Numbered from the stretch's first letter, positions 24,827 through 32,283 are shown. The stretch: 37,420 nt of DNA from Pedobacter borealis DSM 19626 (GCF_000708285.2 NZ_JAUG01000044.1:1-37420); one strand, 5' to 3'. Numbers and translations are program-made. Notes: generated by a model not told the origin, from the sequence alone.

Positions 24827-26317
24827 TTACTTAAATTTCAGCTTTCTAGTTTCAACCATACCTTTAAATTCGTGATCAAGCTTTTCATTTGCTGCATCTA
24901 TCTGAAGCCTTGTTGCCCCTGAAGTGCTGCTTAATGCATTATCTTTGGCCAAAGCCATGAAGGTATTGTTGGCAGAATAATATAAAGCCTGGGCCAACAT
25001 CTTTTCTGCTGGATTTCCAAAATCTTTGGTTAAATCATCTGTTACATCTTTATCAACAGTCATACCCGAAAAATAATCACCCTGGTCTAATTGGTTTTTG
25101 GTTTGGAACTGTGGAATATATAAGTCGTTTTTATCAATTCTTAAAGAGAAAAAGCCTACAGGTTTCCCATACGTAGTTTTACCGATTAATTTAACATCCA
25201 TAACGGGCTTTAAATTGTTGATTAAAAGCTCACTTGCAGACGCCGTACCACCTGTTACAATAAAATAAACTCTGGTTAAGTTATTCAGTGAACCTCGTTT
25301 TGCAAAAACCTCCTGGTTTCCTGCTGCTATGGTTGGTTTGTAAGAATAATCTGCATAAGAGTAAAGTCTGGTTACACCATCGTTACCTTTTGCATAAAAT
25401 TTCTGGTTTTGCAAAATGGTTGCGGCTCCATCTTGCATTGTTTTGGTCCAGTATGTGGTATACATTACCTTGCCATTTTGTGAAACAGGTGCAATCAGGT
25501 TTGTAAATGCTTCTGAAGTAGCCACCGAACCGCCACCGTTATACCTTAAATCTACTACAAGCTCTGTTACGCCATCAGTTGAAAATTTGGTAAAGGCAGC
25601 CTCTAATGCAGATACTGAATTAGTAGTAAAGCTATTAAATACAATGTAACCAACTTTTTTGGCACCAACGGTATAAGTATTGCTAAATAAAACAGGTTTT
25701 ATATCATAGCTACCACGGTTAATCACAATATCCTGTGTAGTATTATCAGGTTTTAAAACCGTTAGCGAAATGGAAGGGTTATTGCCAAATATCGAAGCAT
25801 TTAAATTAGCTATATCGGTATTGCTCGATCTGGAAGTGCCACCACCGTTAACTTTAGTAATTTGGTATCCTCGTTTTAATCCCTGTACATCAGCAGGAGA
25901 ACCCGGATAAACATACTTTACCCTTAATAAATCGGTAACATCAAAATTTGCAGAAAAACCATAATCTTCACCTGCTCCACCAAGTTGAGTGGCTACGCTA
26001 CCGTCATCTATAAAAGAATATTTATCTTTTCCACCTGTACTTGGCAAAGCTTTTATTGCCGCCAAAACTGCCTGATTTGAGCCATACTGTCTTGGATTAA
26101 AAGATGAGTAACTTGGCATACCCACATTCCAGAAATAAGTTTGCTGTGCATAGAGGTAAATTGAATCTTTGGTCAATTCGTCCCTCGTTCCTGAAGCCCC
26201 TTGTGGTGCACCATTACCATCAGGATCACTGTTAGATTTTTTACACGATACTGTAAATCCAACCACAATAAGCAAAGCATATAAAAATGCATTTTGCGAA
26301 ATAATTTTTTTAAGCAT
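24827..26317 (-). CDS. S41-family protease lipoprotein
   Basis: C-terminal-processing-type serine protease attached to a membrane by lipid. The 496-aa protein has the signal peptide MLKKIISQNAFLYALLIVVG with lipobox Cys at residue 25 (FTVSC). An N-terminal helical part follows, then a PDZ-like domain (about 115-200; PADVQGLKRGYQITKVNG), and the S41 core. The catalytic pair is S360 in GGTASASELL and K385 in GKTTYGKPVG, 25 residues apart as in known Tsp/CtpA enzymes. YNGGGSVATSEAF near 259 is also conserved. The substrate is unknown. It lies 2 nt after the split HAD gene and is the last gene of the operon. Confidence 0.93.
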   Translation of the reverse strand: MLKKIISQNAFLYALLIVVGFTVSCKKSNSDPDGNGAPQGASGTRDELTKDSIYLYAQQTYFWNVGMPSYSSFNPRQYGSNQAVLAAIKALPSTGGKDKYSFIDDGSVATQLGGAGEDYGFSANFDVTDLLRVKYVYPGSPADVQGLKRGYQITKVNGGGTSRSSNTDIANLNASIFGNNPSISLTVLKPDNTTQDIVINRGSYDIKPVLFSNTYTVGAKKVGYIVFNSFTTNSVSALEAAFTKFSTDGVTELVVDLRYNGGGSVATSEAFTNLIAPVSQNGKVMYTTYWTKTMQDGAATILQNQKFYAKGNDGVTRLYSYADYSYKPTIAAGNQEVFAKRGSLNNLTRVYFIVTGGTASASELLINNLKPVMDVKLIGKTTYGKPVGFFSLRIDKNDLYIPQFQTKNQLDQGDYFSGMTVDKDVTDDLTKDFGNPAEKMLAQALYYSANNTFMALAKDNALSSTSGATRLQIDAANEKLDHEFKGMVETRKLKFK

Positions 26318-26319
26318 AT

Positions 26320-26927
26320 TTACTTGTAAATTTCTAATGACACAATATACGGCAAATTAATTAATTTAGATTGTTGCTCATCAAATTTATTTGCACCAAC
26401 AACTAACGCCTGGTTAGGCGATAAATTGTTGCTGTTTAGTATGTTCTGAAAAATTTCTGCTTTAGTTAAACTTAGCTCTTCAACAAAATATACCGTAAGA
26501 TACTGCGCTAGCCCATTCCACTCTGTTTGCTTAATTTTATTGAGTTGTTGCTCAGGGTTGCCGGCAGTTACAATAAATATTTGTTTGCGGTCTATCACAA
26601 GTTCCTGTATAAACTCGAGCATATTTTATAAAGCAAAAGTTTTAAAGGTAAACGGGCATTCTGATGTAGAAGATCAAAATTATGCTTGTACTTTACATCA
26701 ATAGCAAACTGGCTTGCTGTTTTCTCAAAAAGTTTTTCAGTACCATTACTTTCATACGCTGCACGCATAAATTCTATAATAGGTTGCGCACTTTTCTGCT
26801 CGGTATATTCTATAAACTGCGCAAACAGATAATAAACCTGTAGCAAATAATCCTTCTCTGGAAATAGCACATCATCCAATTCAAAAATTACGATCTGCTT
26901 GTCTTTTACGTATTGATATGCATCCAT
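26320..26927 (-). pseudogene. HAD-family protein split by a frameshift
   Basis: Two frames make one HAD protein of about 203 aa. The first (ATG at 26927, 110 aa) holds motif I as IFELDDVLFPEKDY and then runs out of frame to a TGA at 26595. The second (ATG at 26622, 100 aa) holds motif II IFIVTAGNPEQQ and the later QALVVGANKFDEQQS. At 26622-26630 the minus strand reads TATAAAATATG; one more A would give continuous Tyr-Lys-Asn-Met-Leu-Glu. The likely cause is loss of one A from a homopolymer, a true mutation, a sequencing error or a slippage site. Independently, the nucleophile Asp of motif I is Glu, so classical phosphatase activity is unlikely. It is translationally close to both neighbours (1 and 2 nt). 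Confidence 0.75.
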
Positions 26928-26928
26928 G

Positions 26929-27408
26929 TTAAATTGTAAAAAGTTTTAAATCATCAGCATCGTTATAACCAAATACCCCATTTAATTTGGGAGATACATT
27001 TGTAGATAGAGAAGCCTCCTCGGTTGAAAAAATCTGATCGCCATGAATAAACACTGCAAAATTTTGATAAGTAAGCTTTTCTTCCGTTAGGTAGTCCGCA
27101 ATTATAGCTGCATCAGGCAATAACACCTGAATTCCATACTCACTAAAAAGTACAGCAGATTTAGCCAATGGCTCAAGCTCATAATGGTGTAAAGGGATAA
27201 TACAATCTATGGCCTCAGTGATACAAAAATTTAATAGAATATGAGCGATACTGTCTTTATTTAATACACCTAACGATGAAAAGGCATAATTTTCAGTTAT
27301 AATCCCCGGTACATCACCATAATCGGCAAGTAAAACAAAATGACTGGGAAACGCTTTCATCAGCTTTAAAGCCTTAGCATTGTTCCCTCCTGTTATCAGT
27401 ATTTTCAA
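26929..27408 (-). CDS. Rossmann-like protein resembling the N-terminal part of ATP-grasp enzymes
   Basis: A 159-aa protein that opens with a nucleotide-fold beta-alpha unit, MKILITGGNNAKALKLMKAF, followed by LLADYGDVPGI. It continues with a second unit, EAIDCIIPLHHYELEPLAKS, VLFSEYGIQVLLPDAAIIAD. This order resembles the pre-ATP-grasp domain of carboxylate-amine ligases such as PylC or CarB relatives, but the ATP-grasp domain itself is absent. I cannot say whether it is a stand-alone protein or a remnant. Its stop is 1 nt from the ATG of the HAD gene, so the two are made together. Confidence 0.6.
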   Translation of the reverse strand: MKILITGGNNAKALKLMKAFPSHFVLLADYGDVPGIITENYAFSSLGVLNKDSIAHILLNFCITEAIDCIIPLHHYELEPLAKSAVLFSEYGIQVLLPDAAIIADYLTEEKLTYQNFAVFIHGDQIFSTEEASLSTNVSPKLNGVFGYNDADDLKLFTI

Positions 27409-27432
27409 GGAAATGTTATATTTTAATTGAAC

Positions 27433-28464
27433 TTAATTGTAATAATATATTTGATTTGAATAACCAAAGAATATTTCTTTATTATTATTCGTATATGTGG
27501 CCTTAATCACATTGCCTTTCGCATCATAAACATATTCCTTAATGTAAACGATTCCGCCGTTAATGGCATAACTTTCCCTAACAACCTGATTTTTTGCATT
27601 GTATGAATAAGCAAAGACTTTTTTCTTTTTACCATCGAGTGCATTTTTTTCTGTCAAATTGTTCTTCTTATCATACTTATTGAATTCATGGCTTTCAATT
27701 TTTCCATTATTGGAAGTCAAGATCTCTATAATGTGATTGTTAGTATCGTATGTATATTCGGTTATGCTACGATAATTATTATAGTGTGAAATCGATTCTT
27801 CTTTTATTTTTCTATTTTGAATATCATAAGTTTTCTTTTTTGTAGGAGTCAATATCCCATTTATTATGATTGATTCCTCTTTCAACTTCCCATTGGTATA
27901 GGAATAAACGAAATTATTTTTCTGTGTTGGCACCTTATTATTGGTAGAACAATCATAAAAACTCTGCACACGATCTGATAAATTTTTATTGTCATCGTAC
28001 TTAAAAATATTGGTCTCAGATAAACATCTCTTATCTTTAAAAACAGAAGTATCCAACGTTTCTATCTTTAATCCTTTAACATACCTAATGGTCATTTTAT
28101 GAGATAGAAAACCTTTTGTGTTCGAGTAATCCAGTTCTTCAACAAGATTGTTTTTGGCATCATATTTTCTAATATAATCAAAAGGAAAGCCTGTTTCTTT
28201 TATCAAATTGCCTTTGATATCATATTCATAAGTTCTTGATGTTTGACTGATGACATCTGCATACCTCACATTATCGTTTATATCGATAGTCAACAGCGTC
28301 ATCATTTCCATAGATTTGAGCGGCATTGGATTATAGATTATCTTTTTAATCTTTCCATATAAAACTTTGCCCTTAAAATATTTATTCTGTGCATAAGTGC
28401 CGTTTGAGAGACATACCAAAACGAATAAGATAAAGCACTTAAACATCCTATTTATAAATTTCAT
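27433..28464 (-). CDS. Secreted YD-repeat-like protein
   Basis: The 343-aa protein has a Sec signal peptide (MKFINRMFKCFILFVLVCLS, cleavage after TYA near residue 25). The mature part has RHS/YD-type repeats: YEYDIKGNLIKET, RKYDAKNNLVEEL, FKYDDNKNLSDRV, YTYDTNNHIIEIL, NKYDKKNNLTEKN, YSYNAKNQVVRES and YVYDAKGNVIKAT. These are short beta-strand pairs that may form a small shell or sheet. No toxin or protease tail is present. The sequence is more AT-rich than its neighbours and Lys/Asn-rich. It lies 23 nt after the ABC ATPase gene. Role unknown; placement in an operon with a lipid-anchored protease suggests an envelope function. Confidence 0.75.
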   Translation of the reverse strand: MKFINRMFKCFILFVLVCLSNGTYAQNKYFKGKVLYGKIKKIIYNPMPLKSMEMMTLLTIDINDNVRYADVISQTSRTYEYDIKGNLIKETGFPFDYIRKYDAKNNLVEELDYSNTKGFLSHKMTIRYVKGLKIETLDTSVFKDKRCLSETNIFKYDDNKNLSDRVQSFYDCSTNNKVPTQKNNFVYSYTNGKLKEESIIINGILTPTKKKTYDIQNRKIKEESISHYNNYRSITEYTYDTNNHIIEILTSNNGKIESHEFNKYDKKNNLTEKNALDGKKKKVFAYSYNAKNQVVRESYAINGGIVYIKEYVYDAKGNVIKATYTNNNKEIFFGYSNQIYYYN

Positions 28465-28487
28465 GTGGTTAATAATATTGATTATTT

Positions 28488-29138
28488 CTATACAATTAAG
28501 CCATCTTTCATACTTACCACACGGTCGCTGGTTTTTGCAAGGTGTTCATTGTGCGTAACAATTACAAAGGTTTGATGGAAATTATCGCGCAAACTTACAA
28601 ACAACTGGTGTAATCCGGCTGCATTTTCAGAGTCTAAATTCCCTGATGGTTCATCGGCCAATATAATTGAAGGATTGTTGATCAGCGCTCTTGCAATGGC
28701 TACACGCTGCTGCTCACCGCCAGACAGCTGATTGGGTTTATGCTGGGCCCTGTCTTTTAGTCCAAACAGATCTAACAGTTCAAATGCCCTGGCTTCGGCC
28801 TGTTTTTTATTGGTTTTGGCAATAAATGCCGGAATGCAAATATTTTCAATGGCACTAAATTCTGGCAACAAATGATGAAACTGAAATACAAAACCGATAT
28901 TCTGATTGCGGAAAGTACTTAGCAGATCGCCATTCAATCTATTAACAACAGTGCCTTTTAGTTCTACGGACCCAACATCAGGTCTATCCAATGTTCCTAA
29001 AATATGCAATAAAGTACTTTTACCTGCACCAGATGGCCCAATAATACTTACAATCTCCCCTTTTTGCACTTCAAAATTTACGCCTTTTAAAATTTGTAGA
29101 TTTCCGTACGATTTTCTTATTCCAGTGGCTTTTAGCAT
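28488..29138 (-). CDS. ABC transporter ATP-binding protein, LolD/MacB type
   Basis: ATPase subunit of 216 aa. Walker A is GPSGAGKST (34-42), the Q-loop lies in [11 protein letters not shown], the signature is [15 protein letters not shown] (138-152), Walker B is IILADEP and the H-loop is H196 (VIVTHNEH). The length and the block [12 protein letters not shown] fit the MacB/LolD branch, which moves lipoproteins or drives mechanical work on periplasmic substrates. No permease is adjacent, so the partner lies elsewhere, as is common for LolD in this phylum. TAAATTTG ends 4 nt before the ATG. A long AAAG heptad array lies just upstream. Confidence 0.88.
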   Translation of the reverse strand: MLKATGIRKSYGNLQILKGVNFEVQKGEIVSIIGPSGAGKSTLLHILGTLDRPDVGSVELKGTVVNRLNGDLLSTFRNQNIGFVFQFHHLLPEFSAIENICIPAFIAKTNKKQAEARAFELLDLFGLKDRAQHKPNQLSGGEQQRVAIARALINNPSIILADEPSGNLDSENAAGLHQLFVSLRDNFHQTFVIVTHNEHLAKTSDRVVSMKDGLIV

Positions 29139-29142
29139 GCTT

Positions 29143-29150
29143 CAAATTTA
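29143..29150 (-). promoter_or_regulatory. -7 element directly before the ABC ATPase gene
   Basis: On the minus strand TAAATTTG (29150-29143) matches TAnnTTTG and is separated from the ATG by 4 nt (AAGC). The -33 region falls in the AAAG heptad array and has no TTTG. Confidence 0.45.
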
Positions 29151-29155
29151 ATAAA

Positions 29156-29229
29156 AAAGGTTAAAGACTAAAGGTAAAAGCATAAAGACTAAAGCAAAAA
29201 GACTAAAGACTAAAGACTAAAGACTAAAG
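29156..29229. repeat. Heptad array, AAAG core, 11 units
   Basis: AAAG lies at 29156, 29163, 29170, 29177, 29184, 29191, 29198, 29205, 29212, 29219 and 29226, without a break in the 7-bp period. The last units are the most uniform (AAAGACT). It lies between the divergent ABC ATPase and 211-aa membrane protein genes and is the longest array in the window. Confidence 0.97.
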
Positions 29230-29240
29230 TTAAAATTAGA

Positions 29241-29269
29241 ATCTGTGTAATCTCTAAATCTGTGTAATC
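29241..29269. repeat. ATCTGTGTAATC word, two copies 17 nt apart
   Basis: The 12-mer is at 29241-29252 and 29258-29269. The same word, with one pair at the same 17-nt spacing, occurs at 16665-16719. Confidence 0.85.
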
Positions 29270-29290
29270 ATACCGAAGGAAAAAAAATAA

Positions 29291-29332
29291 TTTTGGAAAT
29301 ATCAATTTCTTATTTAACTTTGAAAAACAAAG
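29291..29332 (+). promoter_or_regulatory. Promoter with overlapping CTTTG-N5-CAAAG operator
   Basis: TTTTG (29291-29295), 19 nt, then TAACTTTG (29315-29322): an excellent match to the phylum's vegetative promoter. The -7 element overlaps the palindrome CTTTG-AAAAA-CAAAG (29318-29332). A 27-nt block from 29317 is repeated, with one change, at 30298. A repressor bound here would block transcription of the membrane protein and regulator genes. Confidence 0.8.
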
Positions 29333-29342
29333 CACTTTTAAA

Positions 29343-29978
29343 ATGAGCAATCAGGAAGAACAATTAAATACCTTAAAAGATATCAGACAAATGATGGACA
29401 GGTCGTCGAGATTTATTTCTTTGAGCGGTTTATCTGGTGTTTTTGCAGGTGTTATCGCTTTAATTGGGGCTTATTTTGCAAACGATGAAATTAACAAATT
29501 CATCGGCAAACGCGGTTACGGTTATGGCGTTGATGGAGAAATGGACCTGGAGTTTAACTTAATAAAACTTGGTATTTTTGTTTTGGTGATTGCTCTGGCT
29601 GGAGGAGTTTTATTTACCTATAGAAAAAGTCAGAAAAACAATCTTCCAATCTGGGATAAAACCTCTAAATCACTTTTAATTAATTTATTTGTCCCCTTGG
29701 TTGCCGGAGGTTTGTTTATTATTGCTTTATTGATTAACCATCCGAACACTTATGCTATTGTTGCACCAAGCTGTTTAATTTTTTATGGTTTGGCGCTTAT
29801 TAATGCCAGTAAATATACTTACAGCGACATTCGCTACCTGGGGCTTTGCGAGGTAATACTCGGATTAATCTGCATGTTTTACGTAGGTTATGGCTTAATT
29901 TTTTGGGCTTTTGGCTTTGGTGTATTGCACATTGTTTATGGTCTTTTAATGTATTTTAAATATGAGAGAGGTCAGTAA
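29343..29978 (+). CDS. Multi-spanning membrane protein of unknown function
   Basis: The 211 residues contain about six hydrophobic helices: FISLSGLSGVFAGVIALIGA (residues 23-42), LGIFVLVIALAGGVLF, LFVPLVAGGLFIIALLI, IVAPSCLIFYGLALINA, CEVILGLICMFYVGYGLI and FGFGVLHIVYGLLMYF. A short charged N-terminus is cytoplasmic. I do not recognise the family by name. The gene is translationally close (2 nt) to the winged-helix regulator that follows and is driven by a promoter with a palindromic operator. Such membrane-protein/regulator pairs suggest that the regulator controls its own operon. Confidence 0.85.
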   Translation: MSNQEEQLNTLKDIRQMMDRSSRFISLSGLSGVFAGVIALIGAYFANDEINKFIGKRGYGYGVDGEMDLEFNLIKLGIFVLVIALAGGVLFTYRKSQKNNLPIWDKTSKSLLINLFVPLVAGGLFIIALLINHPNTYAIVAPSCLIFYGLALINASKYTYSDIRYLGLCEVILGLICMFYVGYGLIFWAFGFGVLHIVYGLLMYFKYERGQ

Positions 29979-29980
29979 GG

Positions 29981-30277
29981 ATGAAAAACCCGATAGCAGA
30001 TTTAAATAAAATATTCGATAGCCGGATCAGGTTGGGCGTAATGTCTATCCTGGTAGTAAACGATGAAATTGGCTTTAACGACCTGAAACAAATGCTCGAA
30101 TTAACAGATGGAAACCTGGCCTCACACCTGAATACTTTAGAGCAGGCAGAATTTATAAAGGTACACAAAGGTTTTATCGGCAGAAAAACCAGTACCACCT
30201 ACGCTATCACGGCTTTGGGCAAACAGGCTTTTAAAGCACATTTAGATGCACTTGAAAAAATGATCAAAAAACTATAG
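29981..30277 (+). CDS. Winged-helix transcriptional regulator (HTH_34 type)
   Basis: A 98-aa DNA-binding protein related to MarR/ArsR-type winged helices. The helix-turn-helix covers LGVMSILVVNDEIGFNDLKQ and MLELTDGNLASHLNTLEQAE (residues 20-59), with recognition helix around DGNLASHLNTLE. The wing is KVHKGFIGRKTSTTYAITAL (about 65-84). A C-terminal helix (KQAFKAHLDALEKMIKKL) is likely the dimer interface. No ligand domain or Cys sensor is present. Its likely operator is the palindrome CTTTG-N5-CAAAG found in both flanking promoters. The start is 2 nt after the preceding stop. Confidence 0.9.
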   Translation: MKNPIADLNKIFDSRIRLGVMSILVVNDEIGFNDLKQMLELTDGNLASHLNTLEQAEFIKVHKGFIGRKTSTTYAITALGKQAFKAHLDALEKMIKKL

Positions 30278-30297
30278 GCCATTTTTTTTAACTATTT

Positions 30298-30324
30298 ACT
30301 TTGAAATACAAAGCACTTTTAAAA
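30298..30324 (+). promoter_or_regulatory. Second copy of the CTTTG-N5-CAAAG operator
   Basis: CTTTG-AAATA-CAAAG (30299-30313), inside a 27-nt block matching 29317-29343 at all but one position. It lies 45 nt before the DUF4173 gene. The -7-like word TTACTTTG overlaps it; the -33 is not evident. Confidence 0.75.
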
Positions 30325-30369
30325 CAAACAATACAATCTTAAAAAATTATAAACCATTATCATATCATT

Positions 30370-31932
30370 ATGAAAAATAGATCCAACCTCTTATCACTCT
30401 CTGTTCTGCTGGGTGGCCTCCTGTTTACTTTTCTATTTTGGCAAGAAAGGTTAGCGCTCAATTTGCTCATCTACAGCATTTATTTGCTGGCTATTACCTT
30501 TATTAATCCAGATGTAGTTAAAAGTGCCAAACTAAAAATTTATGGTTTAGCACATCTTTTAGCCGCGGTACTGGTAGTGGTCAACAACTCTGATTTATCA
30601 GTTGCCACCTACTACATCAGTTTGCTGTTATTTATCGGTTTTAGTCATAACCAGCAGATCAGAACGATTTTTGCCGCTTTTCTTGCCAGTATTTTACAAA
30701 TGATCACGGTTCCTTTTAATGCAGTAAAACATTTAAGTAAAATAAGCATAGGCAATTTTAACCTGAAACCTGTTTTTAAATTAATCAAGTACATTTTTTT
30801 ACCTGTTATTGCCGTAATCTTTTTTACGTGTTTGTATTCTGCAGCGAATAATGTTTTTGCACATTATGCAGAAAGTGTATTAACTAACATCGGTCAATTT
30901 TTTGAAGATATTCTCCATTTCTTTTTCAAAGATTTAAGTATCGAACGCATCATACATTTCTGCTTTGGATTAGCCTTAACAGGAGGTTTATTACTCGCAT
31001 TTTTTGATAAAAGTTTAGAAAAAGCAGAACTGAAATGCAAGGAACAATTAGTAAGGATCAGAAGAACATCAGGTCAAAAAACGATTTGGTACCACATTGT
31101 AGAAACATTTAGCGGCAACCTCTTAACACGGAAAATGGCTTTAAAAACCGAATACATTGTAGGCATAATTTCGTTTGTTGCCCTTAACCTCCTATTGTTG
31201 TTATTAAATGCCATCGATATTACCACGCTTTGGTTCGGTTATAAACCTTCGGGAAATTTCTCTGGAGAGCTGCACCAAGGCACGAATACACTAATCTTTA
31301 GTATTGTAATGGCCATGGCTGTAATCCTTTACTTTTTTAGGGGAAATCTAAATTTTTATCGTAAAAGCAAAACATTAAGAGCACTGGCCTTTGCCTGGAT
31401 GGTTCAGAACTTTATCCTGATCATCTCGGTATTTATCCGCGATGGTTATTACATCGAATTTCATGGTTTAACCCACAAGAGAATCGGTGTTTTGGTATTT
31501 GCCATCCTCTGTATCATTGGTTTGGCCACCGTTTATTTAAAGGTAGCTAAACAAAAAACCATATTTTATCTATTTAAAGTAAACGGAAACATCTGGTTTG
31601 CATTACTACTTGCTTTTAGCACCATTAACTGGGATGTTTTAATTGTAAAATATAACCTCAACCATGTTGATGCCGTTGCTATTGATCCTTATTATCTAAC
31701 CTCTTTATCAGAAAAGACACTCCCATTCTTAGATAAAAACCGGTCAAAAATCCATCCTTCAACCAATAACGATTCGGAAGTTGCCAAAGTAGATCGGCCA
31801 GAAGAAGCGCTAATGAGAAAATTAGACGAGCGAATTGGTTATTTCAAAGAACGTTACGAGAAATCGGGCTGGTTATCGTGGAATTTACAGGATTGGAATA
31901 CGGCAGAATATTTTGGTGTAAGTAAAAAATAA
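30370..31932 (+). CDS. DUF4173/DUF4153-type membrane protein
   Basis: Large integral membrane protein of 520 aa with about a dozen hydrophobic helices. Examples: LSVLLGGLLFTFLFW near residue 10, YIFLPVIAVIFFTCLYSAAN, FGLALTGGLLLAFF, IISFVALNLLLLLLNAI, TLIFSIVMAMAVILYFF and IGVLVFAILCIIGLATVYL. A soluble C-terminal tail of about 80 aa follows (EEALMRKLDERIGYFKERYE). I recognise the overall pattern, with WFGYKPSGNFSGELHQGTNT between helices, as DUF4173-like, but the exact DUF number is uncertain. It is preceded by a copy of the winged-helix operator, which puts it in the same regulon as the two upstream genes. Confidence 0.8.
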   Translation: MKNRSNLLSLSVLLGGLLFTFLFWQERLALNLLIYSIYLLAITFINPDVVKSAKLKIYGLAHLLAAVLVVVNNSDLSVATYYISLLLFIGFSHNQQIRTIFAAFLASILQMITVPFNAVKHLSKISIGNFNLKPVFKLIKYIFLPVIAVIFFTCLYSAANNVFAHYAESVLTNIGQFFEDILHFFFKDLSIERIIHFCFGLALTGGLLLAFFDKSLEKAELKCKEQLVRIRRTSGQKTIWYHIVETFSGNLLTRKMALKTEYIVGIISFVALNLLLLLLNAIDITTLWFGYKPSGNFSGELHQGTNTLIFSIVMAMAVILYFFRGNLNFYRKSKTLRALAFAWMVQNFILIISVFIRDGYYIEFHGLTHKRIGVLVFAILCIIGLATVYLKVAKQKTIFYLFKVNGNIWFALLLAFSTINWDVLIVKYNLNHVDAVAIDPYYLTSLSEKTLPFLDKNRSKIHPSTNNDSEVAKVDRPEEALMRKLDERIGYFKERYEKSGWLSWNLQDWNTAEYFGVSKK

Positions 31933-31946
31933 TAGCGTCAAGAATC

Positions 31947-32185
31947 ATGAAAGCAAAAGCATTTCTAATCAATCTAAGTTAAAAATAGATTTAAGAAACA
32001 TTCGGAACAACGGGATAAGACGTCTTGATCATTTCAATTTAATCGTTTTTATAAAAAATGGTAAATCTGTTTCGATAACAGAATTAAGCAGAAAATACGG
32101 CGATTTTAACGAGACAGAAGTCCTTATTCCAATCACTCAGGCAAAATTCAAGAAAGTTAAAACTGCGTGGCAACTCATTTTATAA
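31947..32185 (+). pseudogene. Gene fragment or frameshifted small gene
   Basis: An ATG at 31947 encodes MKAKAFLINLS and stops at 31982. In the adjacent +2 frame the reading runs on from about 31958 to a TAA at 32183-32185 with protein-like text: LKIDLRNIRNNGIRRLDHFN, LIVFIKNGKSVSITELSRKY and TQAKFKKVKTAWQLIL. This frame has no start codon of its own. A frameshift near 31960-31980 would unite the two into about 79 aa. I do not recognise the protein. Its composition looks coding, unlike the repeats nearby. Confidence 0.45.
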
Positions 32186-32283
32186 TTAACCGCTCAACCC
32201 TTAGCTCCCTGGTGCAAACCGCATCGGGGAAACTAAAAATTATTTAATTATCCATTTAAAACGTATATTAAAATATAAAAATC

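Noticed and set aside
29156..29229. Heptad arrays as a CRISPR array
   Set aside because: Units are 7 bp with no 25-40 nt spacers, and no cas genes are present.
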